13,599 nucleotides of DNA from JAQWUY01 sp049615605 (GTDB lineage: Bacteria; Pseudomonadota; Alphaproteobacteria; JAQWUY01). The number at the start of each line of letters is the position of its first letter. The first letter of the stretch is position 1. Made by a program: the position numbers and the translations under genes. The notes beneath the pieces were generated by a model. That model was not told where the DNA came from and made no database searches. It worked only from the letters and a program-made list of their open reading frames with translations. Shown in pieces: positions 1-6,754 of the stretch. The DNA is taken from the NCBI GenBank assembly GCA_049615605.1, contig JBMZFW010000030.1, forward strand, positions 1 through 13,599, given 5' to 3'.

Positions 1-1394
1 TTGTACTTAACTTTAAGGCTAAGAAATTTGGTAAAGAATTTAAAGATTTAACAACGGTTGTTAAAGACCTTGAATTAAAGGGTGCAAAAGGCGAAACATC
101 AACAGTTACAAATGTTAATGGGTTTAAAAAAGTTCATATTTTAGGTGCGGATAAAGACAATAAAACAGAAGATTTGCGTAATATTGGCGGTAATATATTT
201 AAAGTTGCTTGTAATGATAAGACGACACAAGTTGATGTAAATGACTTTACGAAAAAAGAAATTGCACAAATTGCCTATGGTTTTGTTCTGGGTTCATATA
301 ACTTTGGTAAATACAAAACTGTTAAAAAGACTGATAAGGCATTAAAGGGAATTACTTTTGTTGGTAAGAACGCAAATGAAGCAAAAAAATGCTTTAACAA
401 CCTTAACAATATTGCAAGTGGTGTATTCTTAGCCCGTGATTTGGTTAACGAACCTGCAAACACATTAACACCAGAAGCTTTTGCAAAACACGCAAGTGCT
501 TTATCAAAGTTTGGTGTTAAGGTTAAAATCTTAAAAGAAGCGGAACTTAAAAAATTGGGTATGAATGCTTTGCTTGCGGTGGGGCAGGGTTCAGCAAATA
601 AATCATATGTTGCGGTTATGGAATATATGGGGGCTAAATCAAAGACTGATAAACCATTTATGTTTGTTGGTAAAGGTGTGACATTTGATACTGGTGGTAT
701 TTCAATCAAGCCAGCAGGCGGTATGGAAGATATGAAATTTGATATGGGTGGTGCCGCAGCCGTTATTGGTGCGATGAAGGCAATTGCCCTAAGAAAAGCA
801 AAAGCAAATGTTGTTGGTATTATTGGACTTGTTGAAAATATGCCAGATGGTTTGGCAACACGCCCTGGTGATGTGGTTAAATCAATGTCTGGTCAAACGA
901 TTGAAGTTATTAACACAGATGCGGAAGGAAGGCTTGTCCTTGCTGATTGCTTAACATACGCACAAAACAAATATAAACCAAGGTGTATTATTGACCTTGC
1001 CACTTTAACAGGTGCGATGATGGTTGCCCTTGGCTTTGAATATGCGGGTGTATTTTCAAACAATGATAAACTTTCAAAAGATATTGTGAGCGCTGGTAAT
1101 GATGAAGTTGAAGGTATGTGGTCAATGCCTGTAAATGAAAATTATAACCGTGAAATGGATTCAAATATTGCGGATATGAAAAATACTGGTTCTTCGCGTT
1201 GGGCGGGTGCATCAACGGCTGCGGCATTCTTGCAAAGATTTATTGATAAAGGTGTGGACTGGGCACATATTGATATTGCGGGTATGGCATGGGAATACAA
1301 GGGTAAATCAACAACACCAAGGGGTGGGGTTGGCTTTGGTGTGCGTACACTTGACAGATTAATATGGGATTTTGAAAAATCTAATAAAAAATAA
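1..1394 (+). CDS. pepA: Leucyl aminopeptidase (M17 family), 5' end cut by the window edge
   Basis: This is a cytosolic dinuclear-metal aminopeptidase that removes N-terminal residues during peptide turnover. The frame is open from base 3, so the gene starts upstream of the window; 463 residues are visible and, against the usual 480-510, a few tens are missing. A TTG at 174 is only an internal Leu codon. The whole catalytic domain is present. In fragment numbering K224 and D229 lie in GKGVTFDTGG, followed by K236 and D247, and the M17 signature NTDAEGRL (bases 912-935) supplies D306, E308 and R310. Their spacing equals that of the E. coli PepA metal and catalytic residues. The stop overlaps the holC start by one base (TAATG), which implies translational coupling. 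The pepA-holC pairing is common in proteobacteria. Identity is certain; a second DNA-binding role, known for E. coli PepA, cannot be judged here. Confidence 0.96.
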   Translation, partial: VLNFKAKKFGKEFKDLTTVVKDLELKGAKGETSTVTNVNGFKKVHILGADKDNKTEDLRNIGGNIFKVACNDKTTQVDVNDFTKKEIAQIAYGFVLGSYNFGKYKTVKKTDKALKGITFVGKNANEAKKCFNNLNNIASGVFLARDLVNEPANTLTPEAFAKHASALSKFGVKVKILKEAELKKLGMNALLAVGQGSANKSYVAVMEYMGAKSKTDKPFMFVGKGVTFDTGGISIKPAGGMEDMKFDMGGAAAVIGAMKAIALRKAKANVVGIIGLVENMPDGLATRPGDVVKSMSGQTIEVINTDAEGRLVLADCLTYAQNKYKPRCIIDLATLTGAMMVALGFEYAGVFSNNDKLSKDIVSAGNDEVEGMWSMPVNENYNREMDSNIADMKNTGSSRWAGASTAAAFLQRFIDKGVDWAHIDIAGMAWEYKGKSTTPRGGVGFGVRTLDRLIWDFEKSNKK

Positions 1395-1843
1395 TGGCTG
1401 AAATTCGTTTTTATCACTTACAAAATTCTACAATTAAACAGGCTTTACCCGCACTTTTACAAAAAGTAGTGGATATGGGTATCAAGCCAGATGTTATTGT
1501 GCCTGATGATTTAAATGGACATTCCACTATGTTGTGGGAAAGCGGTGATATATCAAGCTTTCTTGCCCACGATAGCGGTGGGGATATTAATGAAAACAGC
1601 CCAATTTCATTATACCTTAGTGATGGTTTAAATTCACAAGATCTTGGTAAAACTAGGTTCTTTGTTAATCATATTGATGAAAACCTTATACAAGGGGCTG
1701 ATTTAAGTTGTCTTATGTTTAATGGAAATGACGCAAGAATCCTTAGTAATGCAAGGAATTTTTGGAAAAGTATGCAGGAAAAGGGTAATTTTGAACTGGT
1801 TTATTATTACCAAGATGCAAATTCAGGTTGGCAAAAGAAGTAA
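1394..1843 (+). CDS. holC: DNA polymerase III chi subunit
   Basis: Chi is a small subunit of the polymerase III clamp-loader assembly. With psi it links the clamp loader to single-strand binding protein on the lagging strand. The 149-residue product has the family layout: an N-terminal FYHL strand, then ALPALLQKVVDMG as the first helix, VIVPDDLN, LWESGDISSFLAHD, a central PISLYLSDG, and FFVNHID near residue 90. The assignment rests on this pattern and on its place directly after pepA, where holC lies in many proteobacteria. The ATG overlaps the pepA stop by one base and has no strong Shine-Dalgarno sequence, so translation probably depends on termination of pepA. Chi is poorly conserved in sequence, so the call is strong but less certain than for its neighbours. 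Confidence 0.88.
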   Translation: MAEIRFYHLQNSTIKQALPALLQKVVDMGIKPDVIVPDDLNGHSTMLWESGDISSFLAHDSGGDINENSPISLYLSDGLNSQDLGKTRFFVNHIDENLIQGADLSCLMFNGNDARILSNARNFWKSMQEKGNFELVYYYQDANSGWQKK

Positions 1844-1859
1844 AAAAAGCATTTTTAAC

Positions 1860-1888
1860 TTGACTAAGACCCAAAAATATTATATTTA
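1860..1888 (+). promoter_or_regulatory. Likely sigma-70 type promoter of rpmF
   Basis: TTGACT at 1860-1865 is a 5/6 match to the -35 box. It is followed after 17 bases by TATTTA (1883-1888), or after 15 bases by TATATT (1881-1886). It lies just behind the holC stop and about 35 bases before the rpmF start, and would give L32 its own transcript. Confidence 0.5.
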
Positions 1889-1924
1889 CCATTCACAAAT
1901 TAATTTTTTATAAGGATAAAGACT

Positions 1925-2098
1925 ATGGCAGTTCCAAAAAGAAAAGTTAGCTCACACCGTCGTGGCAATCGTCGTTCACACGATTCATTAGGTGCTGATG
2001 CATACGTAGAAGACAAGAATTCAGGCGAATTACGTCGTCCACACCATATTGATTTAAGTACTGGCATGTACCGTGGTAAAAAGGTACTTGATAAGTAA
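1925..2098 (+). CDS. rpmF: 50S ribosomal protein L32 (bL32)
   Basis: A structural protein of the large ribosomal subunit, 57 residues. The start MAVPKRKVSS, the RRGNRRSHD segment and a basic C-terminal tail (MYRGKKVLDK) are typical of bL32. It has no cysteines, so it is the zinc-free form. AAGGA at 1912-1916 lies 8 bases before the ATG. The gene has its own promoter-like sequence upstream and a clear hairpin terminator downstream. In many alphaproteobacteria rpmF precedes plsX; here ndk follows instead. Confidence 0.97.
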   Translation: MAVPKRKVSSHRRGNRRSHDSLGADAYVEDKNSGELRRPHHIDLSTGMYRGKKVLDK

Positions 2099-2110
2099 TC
2101 TTATATAATT

Positions 2111-2140
2111 AAACCCGTATTTTTTATGCGGGTTTTCTTT
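2111..2140 (+). terminator. Rho-independent terminator after rpmF
   Basis: The arms AAACCCGTAT (2111-2120) and ATGCGGGTTT (2126-2135) pair over 10 positions with one G-U wobble, around a T5 loop. A run of T interrupted by one C follows (to 2140). It lies 12 bases after the rpmF stop. Confidence 0.85.
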
Positions 2141-2174
2141 TCAATTTTTTTATATTTATTATCGGAGAAATAAA

Positions 2175-2597
2175 ATGACTACACAAAGAACATTTTCTAT
2201 TATTAAACCAGATGCAACGCGTCGTAACTTAACTGGTGCAATCAATGCAGTGATTGAATCAAATGGTTTAAAAATCGTTGCGCAAAAGCGTATTCACATG
2301 TCACGCCAAATTGCAGAAACATTTTACGGTGTTCACAAAGAGCGTGCATTCTTTAACGATTTAGTTGAATTTATGATTTCTGGTCCTGTTGTTGTACAGG
2401 TTCTTGAAGGCGAAAATGCAATCGCTAAATACCGTGAGATTATGGGTGCTACAAACCCTGAAAATGCTGATGAAGGTACAATTCGTAAAGAATTCGCTGA
2501 ATCAGTTGAAGCAAACTCTGTGCACGGTTCAGATGCAGAAGAAACAGCAGCAGAAGAAATTGCTTACTTCTTTGCTGGTATTGAATTAGTTGGCTAA
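2175..2597 (+). CDS. ndk: Nucleoside diphosphate kinase
   Basis: Ndk transfers the gamma-phosphate of ATP to nucleoside diphosphates through a phospho-histidine and so balances the NTP and dNTP pools. The 140-residue length is standard. The start RTFSIIKPDA carries the ATP-binding K11. The signature NSVHGSDA places the catalytic histidine at H117. GATNPENADEGTIR (residues 91-104) is the usual nucleotide-binding segment. CGGAG at 2163-2167 is a good ribosome binding site 7 bases before the ATG. I see no strong separate promoter between the rpmF terminator and this gene, so it may depend partly on read-through or on a weak AT-rich promoter near 2150. A terminator follows. Confidence 0.98.
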   Translation: MTTQRTFSIIKPDATRRNLTGAINAVIESNGLKIVAQKRIHMSRQIAETFYGVHKERAFFNDLVEFMISGPVVVQVLEGENAIAKYREIMGATNPENADEGTIRKEFAESVEANSVHGSDAEETAAEEIAYFFAGIELVG

Positions 2598-2613
2598 TTC
2601 AAATAACTGATAT

Positions 2614-2647
2614 AAAAAAGCCCTGCTGTTAAAGTGGGGCTTTTTTT
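2614..2647 (+). terminator. Rho-independent terminator after ndk
   Basis: AAAAAAGCCC (2614-2623) pairs with GGGCTTTTTT (2637-2646). Two wobble pairs and one C-G pair extend the stem inward around a 7-base loop. The A and T tracts on either side could let it work in both directions, but only + strand genes end here. Confidence 0.87.
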
Positions 2648-2669
2648 ATGTATTTTTTATGTATTTTGA

Positions 2670-2683
2670 TATACTGTATAAAT
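2670..2683 (+). promoter_or_regulatory. Probable -10 region directly before the DUF2066 gene, possible leaderless start
   Basis: TATACT (2670-2675) lies 9 bases before the ATG, and a second TATAAA sits at 2677-2682. No convincing -35 box is visible in the T-rich stretch upstream. No Shine-Dalgarno sequence exists between the ndk terminator and the ATG. Transcription starting about 7 bases after TATACT would begin at or within a few bases of the start codon. Confidence 0.4.
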
Positions 2684-2684
2684 A

Positions 2685-3740
2685 ATGAAAAAAATAATTA
2701 TTAAAATTCTTGTACTTCTTATGATTAGCCCCGTTTATTCAGCCGGTTTATTTAAGCCTAAGGATATCGTGGTTCATGAAAAAGCTGATACAGTTGTTAT
2801 CGCAAAAAAACAAGCATTCACTAAGGCTAAGAAACAATCTTGGGTTAATTTAATTAATATGCTTGGCGTTTCTGATACATCGGAAATTTCAAAGCTTGAT
2901 GAAAAAGAAATAGACGCATTAATTGAAACGATTGAAGTAAACGGCGAAAAGGCAAGGGCAAAAATATACAGTGCCAAAATTAAAATTTACTTTAATCCAA
3001 AAAAGGTAAGGTCTTATTTAAAAGAAAACAATTTTTCTTTTGTGGAAGAAAGGGGCTTTCCTGTACTAGTTGTCCCTGTTTACGAAGTTGATGGAATTAC
3101 TTATATTTACGAAGATAATAACCTTTGGGAAAAAGCATTAATGGATAATCCAAAAAAAGGTGGATTATTACCAGTTATTCTTGCCGAAGGTGGTGTTAAA
3201 AACAGCCTAAAAATTGATAGTAGTGTATTGATTAATGAAGAACAACTATTACACAGTGCCAAAAGTTATGGTGTAGAAGGTGTTGTAATTGCCAAAGTTT
3301 CGGTAATCCCAACAGCAAAAGGTTCAAAAATAAAGCTTTCATATAATTCAATCGGTGGATTTTTAAATAATCAAAACGGATTTGTTGTACTTAAATCAAA
3401 AGACAGTAATTCTGCGTTAAAAAAGGCAACTGCTTCGTTCTATACAGCGCTTGAAACAATGTGGCAAAAAAAGATTAAGAACAATGTTAATATGGGCAAA
3501 AATAAAAAGGTTGTGGTTATGTCAACATCCAATGTCATTGACCTAGAAGACTTAAAAGAAAAGTTGTTTGATATTGATGGTGTTGAAGAAGTAAGAACAT
3601 CTGGATTAAATGCAGGTCTGGTGGAATTTGAAATAACATTTATGGGGTTGGCTAAAAAACTTAAAATTGCATTTGAAAGATTGGGTTATTTAGTTGATAA
3701 TGAACATAACAAATGGGTTGTAAGAAGACCTGCAAATTAA
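2685..3740 (+). CDS. Secreted DUF2066 domain protein
   Basis: A 351-residue protein of unknown function. MKKIIIKILVLLMISPVYSA is a classic Sec signal peptide, with likely cleavage near residues 19-20. There is no lipobox cysteine, so the mature protein should be periplasmic. The DUF2066 pattern is recognisable: an N-terminal helix rich in A and K with SWVNLINMLG (52-61), then FPVLVVPVYEVDG followed by NNLWEKALMDNP (126-155). Signal-peptide logic fixes the ATG, although no ribosome binding site precedes it. It heads a tight operon with perM (15-base gap) and hdaA. The same trio in the same order is found in many gamma- and alphaproteobacteria, but no role for DUF2066 is established that I know of. 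The C-terminal part (about 275-351) shows no motif I recognise. Confidence 0.85.
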   Translation: MKKIIIKILVLLMISPVYSAGLFKPKDIVVHEKADTVVIAKKQAFTKAKKQSWVNLINMLGVSDTSEISKLDEKEIDALIETIEVNGEKARAKIYSAKIKIYFNPKKVRSYLKENNFSFVEERGFPVLVVPVYEVDGITYIYEDNNLWEKALMDNPKKGGLLPVILAEGGVKNSLKIDSSVLINEEQLLHSAKSYGVEGVVIAKVSVIPTAKGSKIKLSYNSIGGFLNNQNGFVVLKSKDSNSALKKATASFYTALETMWQKKIKNNVNMGKNKKVVVMSTSNVIDLEDLKEKLFDIDGVEEVRTSGLNAGLVEFEITFMGLAKKLKIAFERLGYLVDNEHNKWVVRRPAN

Positions 3741-3755
3741 TAAAAAGGTAAAAAC

Positions 3756-4787
3756 ATGAACGGTATCATTTCAATAAGAATTATTTTAACATTAATTGCC
3801 CTAACACTTGTTATGGTGGGATTAAGCTTTGTTAAGCCAATTTTATGGCCATTTGTATTATCAATCGTACTTGCATATATTTTTGATCCAATCACACAAT
3901 TCTTTGAACGCTTTGGTTTAAACAGAGTGCTTTCTTCACTTGCGGTTGTATTGTTATTTATATTAATTGTATTTGGTTTTGGTGCGACTATTTTACCGAT
4001 TTTAATATCACAGCTTATGGCGGTTGTTGAAATTATGCCAACGGCTATTGCAGTTATGGAAGCAAAATTTCAAACTTGGGGTGTAAGTGTTCCTGATTTA
4101 CATTTATTTAAGAACAACTTTATTGATACTATTAAAAATTCAATTGGCACAACATCACAGATTGCATTTACAAAAGCATCAAGTTTTGCCCAAGATGCAT
4201 TTTTCTTTGTTCTAGTACCAATAATGTTATTTTATCTTTTAAAAGATTGGGCTAATCTTCGTGCGACTGTTATTAAGGCAGTTCCATACCGTTTCCGTGT
4301 TGATATGTCAGAATTATTTGAAAACATTGATGTTTCTGTTGCTGGTTTCTTACGCGGTCAATTAACAATAATGCTTATACTGGGAAGTTTTTATTCGGTG
4401 GTATTAAGCTTACTTGGTCTTAATTATGCCATTGCAATTGGTGTGTTAACTGGCTTGCTAGTATTCATTCCATATGTTGGTGCATTCATTGGTGTTTGTA
4501 TTGCCACTTTAATAGGGGTAATTCAATATAATGATATATTTGATATATTAATTATTTGGGGTATATTTGCTTTTGCTCAATCGGTTGAAAGCGTAATATT
4601 AACACCGAATATTGTTGGTGATAAGGTTGGTCTTCACCCTGTATGGATAATGTTTGCCCTTATGGCAGGTGGTGTGTTGTTCGGTTTCATTGGTGTGTTA
4701 TTAGCCGTTCCAATGACAACTTTATTTGGCACATTGGTAAGGTTTGCTTTCCAACAATATACAAATTCTGATTTCTATAAAGGTTAA
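3756..4787 (+). CDS. AI-2E family transporter / PerM-like inner-membrane protein
   Basis: A 343-residue polytopic membrane protein of the AI-2E exporter (PerM/YdiK/YhhT) family. Hydrophobic segments lie at about residues 8-24, 29-44, 60-84, 148-162, 203-222, 223-239, 241-257, 262-277 and 297-328. A soluble stretch at about 90-145 separates the first three from the rest. Family hallmarks are FLRGQ (198-202), IPYVGAFIG (238-246) and the block from P284 to G306 around GDKVGLHPVW. Members have been linked to autoinducer-2 export or to Na+/H+ antiport; the substrate here is not predictable. AAGG at 3745-3748 lies 7 bases before the ATG. The gene ends 4 bases before the hdaA TTG and supplies its ribosome binding site. 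Family identity is firm, function is not. Confidence 0.92.
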   Translation: MNGIISIRIILTLIALTLVMVGLSFVKPILWPFVLSIVLAYIFDPITQFFERFGLNRVLSSLAVVLLFILIVFGFGATILPILISQLMAVVEIMPTAIAVMEAKFQTWGVSVPDLHLFKNNFIDTIKNSIGTTSQIAFTKASSFAQDAFFFVLVPIMLFYLLKDWANLRATVIKAVPYRFRVDMSELFENIDVSVAGFLRGQLTIMLILGSFYSVVLSLLGLNYAIAIGVLTGLLVFIPYVGAFIGVCIATLIGVIQYNDIFDILIIWGIFAFAQSVESVILTPNIVGDKVGLHPVWIMFALMAGGVLFGFIGVLLAVPMTTLFGTLVRFAFQQYTNSDFYKG

Positions 4788-4791
4788 TAAA

Positions 4792-5451
4792 TTGCCAAAA
4801 CAATTTAATCTGGGCATTGAAAAGCCAGCCGATTACAGTATTGATAATTTTTATGTGGGCGAAGGTGAAATTTCCCCATTGGAAGTTGTGCTTAAACCAA
4901 AATCGTGGAGCAACAATATCTTAATTATATCTGGTGATGCGGGTTCGGGTAAAACCCATTTATCACATATATATGCAGAAAAATTCAAAGTTCCATTGGT
5001 TGATAATAATGTTTTACATTTTGACATGCTTGAAAACATTGCAAAATCTGGCTGTGTGATTGATGATATTGAAAATGTTGACGAACAATTATTATTTCAC
5101 CTTATCAACCTTGCCATTGAATATAACGGCAATGTTGTATTTACCACTTCTAGTAAAATAATGGATATGAATATTAAATTACCTGATTTAAAGTCAAGGT
5201 TATTACAAGCAATGATATATGTAATTCCCCGCCCAAGTGATGATGGATTAAGGTTTGTATTGCTTAAAAATGTAATGGACAGGGAACTTAATATTAAAAG
5301 TAATGTAATGTCATACATTATTGACCGTATGCCAAGGTCATATAAAAAAGTTAATGATTTGGTTAAGTTGCTAGACGAAGAATCTATGGCAAGGTCATCG
5401 GAAATAAGCACAGCGTTTGTGCGAACTATTTTGTCGGAAAATAATCTTTAA
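4792..5451 (+). CDS. hdaA: DnaA-related regulatory inactivator HdaA (Hda-like AAA+ protein)
   Basis: Hda binds the replication sliding clamp and stimulates ATP hydrolysis by DnaA, which prevents re-initiation. I place the start at TTG 4792, preceded by AAAGG at 4779-4783 (8-base spacing). An in-frame ATG at 4744 would overlap perM by 44 bases and add a tail unlike the family. From the TTG the 219-residue protein begins LPKQFNLGIE, where QFNLGI matches the clamp-binding hexapeptide of Hda (QLSLPL in E. coli). Then come Walker A GDAGSGKT (48-55), a Walker B-like CVIDDIE (88-94), a sensor-1-like VVFTTSS (115-121), the arginine-finger box DLKSR (132-136) and a sensor-2 RSYKKVNDL (182-190). There is no DnaA domain IV for DNA binding, which separates it from DnaA. 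It is last in the DUF2066-perM-hdaA operon. Its stop codon overlaps that of the convergent rnd. Confidence 0.93.
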   Translation: MPKQFNLGIEKPADYSIDNFYVGEGEISPLEVVLKPKSWSNNILIISGDAGSGKTHLSHIYAEKFKVPLVDNNVLHFDMLENIAKSGCVIDDIENVDEQLLFHLINLAIEYNGNVVFTTSSKIMDMNIKLPDLKSRLLQAMIYVIPRPSDDGLRFVLLKNVMDRELNIKSNVMSYIIDRMPRSYKKVNDLVKLLDEESMARSSEISTAFVRTILSENNL

Positions 5452-6608
5452 ACATCAATAAATGTAAGTTGGTTATCTTTAACGCACAGGGCAATTTTAC
5501 CATTTTTTAAATCAAGTGCTTTATCGCCGAATATTTCTTTTTTCCACGATTGTAAAAGTGGACTGTTGTTGTGGTCTTTTACAAAATCATCAATATCACT
5601 TGATTTTGCAATTAAGGCAACCGAAACATTATGTTCTTCACCGCATTCTTTTAATAATGAACGCAATAAGTCGGCAACCGCTTTGCCACCATTATTGATT
5701 GGTTCTTGTTTTTTAATTTCTGGATAATCTGACTTATCCATATTTCTAACTTTATCAAGCATTGATAATATTTCATTTACTTTATCAGTTCCAATCCAAC
5801 CCTTTGGAAAGTTGCGTGTTGCAATTAATTGTTTTTCATTTGTGATATTGTTTGATGAAATATCAATGATTGTTTCGTCTTTCATATAATGACGCTTTGG
5901 AATATTTTTTTCAATTGCCTTTGTTTCACGCCACGCTGAAACTTCACGCATATTGGCAAGAACAACTGGCTTGTTTGTACGGAATTTTATCTTTTTGTAT
6001 GTGTTTTCTGGGATAATTTTGTATGAATATTCATTATTGATTTTATCCATTTCTTCGCTTATCCAAGACATTCTGTTTTTGTCTTCAATTCGCTTAATGA
6101 TGTATTTGTAAACTTCCACTAAATAAGTTGTGTCTTTGATTGCGTAATCAAGTTGTTTGTCCGTTAATGGGCGTTTTGACCAATCGGTATATCTGGCACC
6201 TTTATCAATTGTTATTTTACAAACTTTATTAACGATTGCCTCATATCCGATTTGTTCACCGATACCAATTGCCATTGCACCAATTTGCGTGTCAAAAATA
6301 TTAACAGGCATTTCGTTCATAAGGTTATAAAATATTTCAATATCTTGGCTTGCGGAATGGAATACTTTGATAATGTTTTTGTTTTTTAAGATTTCAAAGA
6401 ATGGGCTTAAATCAATATCAGATAATGGGTCAATAATTGCTTGTCCTGATTTATCCGTTTCGTAATCAGGTGTTGATACTTGGATTAAACATAACTGTGC
6501 AAAGTATGTTTTTTCACGTAAAAATTCAGTGTCTACTGTTATAAAAGGATACTTTTCAATTTCCTTACAGTAATCTTTTAATTGGTTTGAAGTTGTAATT
6601 ATTTCCAC
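5448..6608 (-). CDS. rnd: Ribonuclease D (DEDDy 3'-5' exoribonuclease)
   Basis: RNase D trims the 3' ends of tRNA precursors and other structured RNAs. The 386-residue protein carries the DEDDy residues: D26 and E28 in VDTEFLREKTYF (Exo I), D89 in VFHSASQD (Exo II), and Y155 with D159 in YAIKD (Exo III). An HRDC-like helical region lies at about residues 213-293, with MREVSAWRETKA near its start. The remaining C-terminal part (about 300-386) resembles the second helical domain of RNase D. The start is GTG (6606-6608 on the + strand), with AAGGA 8 bases upstream (+ strand 6617-6621). The gene is divergent from aspS and convergent with hdaA, sharing stop-codon bases (TTAA at 5448-5451), with no terminator visible between them. 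Confidence 0.95.
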   Translation of the reverse strand: MEIITTSNQLKDYCKEIEKYPFITVDTEFLREKTYFAQLCLIQVSTPDYETDKSGQAIIDPLSDIDLSPFFEILKNKNIIKVFHSASQDIEIFYNLMNEMPVNIFDTQIGAMAIGIGEQIGYEAIVNKVCKITIDKGARYTDWSKRPLTDKQLDYAIKDTTYLVEVYKYIIKRIEDKNRMSWISEEMDKINNEYSYKIIPENTYKKIKFRTNKPVVLANMREVSAWRETKAIEKNIPKRHYMKDETIIDISSNNITNEKQLIATRNFPKGWIGTDKVNEILSMLDKVRNMDKSDYPEIKKQEPINNGGKAVADLLRSLLKECGEEHNVSVALIAKSSDIDDFVKDHNNSPLLQSWKKEIFGDKALDLKNGKIALCVKDNQLTFIDV

Positions 6609-6687
6609 AAATATAGTCCTTGATTTAAAGTATTTGTGTATTATGAACTAAAACACTTTAAAAATAAACATAAAAGTATAAGAAACC

Positions 6688-6713
6688 TTGACAAATCAGC
6701 GAAAATCTATAAA
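6688..6713 (+). promoter_or_regulatory. Candidate promoter of aspS in the rnd-aspS divergent spacer
   Basis: TTGACA at 6688-6693 is a perfect -35 box. The best -10 nearby is TATAAA at 6708-6713, but the spacer is only 14 bases, shorter than the optimum, so the true -10 may differ. The 146-base spacer (6609-6754) must also hold the rnd promoter. On the - strand a TATACT lies at + strand 6675-6680, without a convincing -35 box. Confidence 0.4.
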
Positions 6714-6754
6714 GTGATAACATTAATTTTAATACAAGTTTAGGAAAATAAAAA

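Noticed and set aside
275..709. 144-codon open frame on the - strand inside pepA
   Set aside because: It is antisense to a perfectly conserved catalytic domain, with no start signals or recognisable domain.
1722..1913. Open frame overlapping the end of holC and running towards rpmF
   Set aside because: It is a shifted reading of holC, has no family features and would run through the rpmF promoter.
1850..2174. tRNA or other structured RNA genes in the spacers around rpmF
   Set aside because: The spacers are short and AT-rich, with only a promoter-like sequence and one terminator; no cloverleaf or conserved RNA motif is visible.
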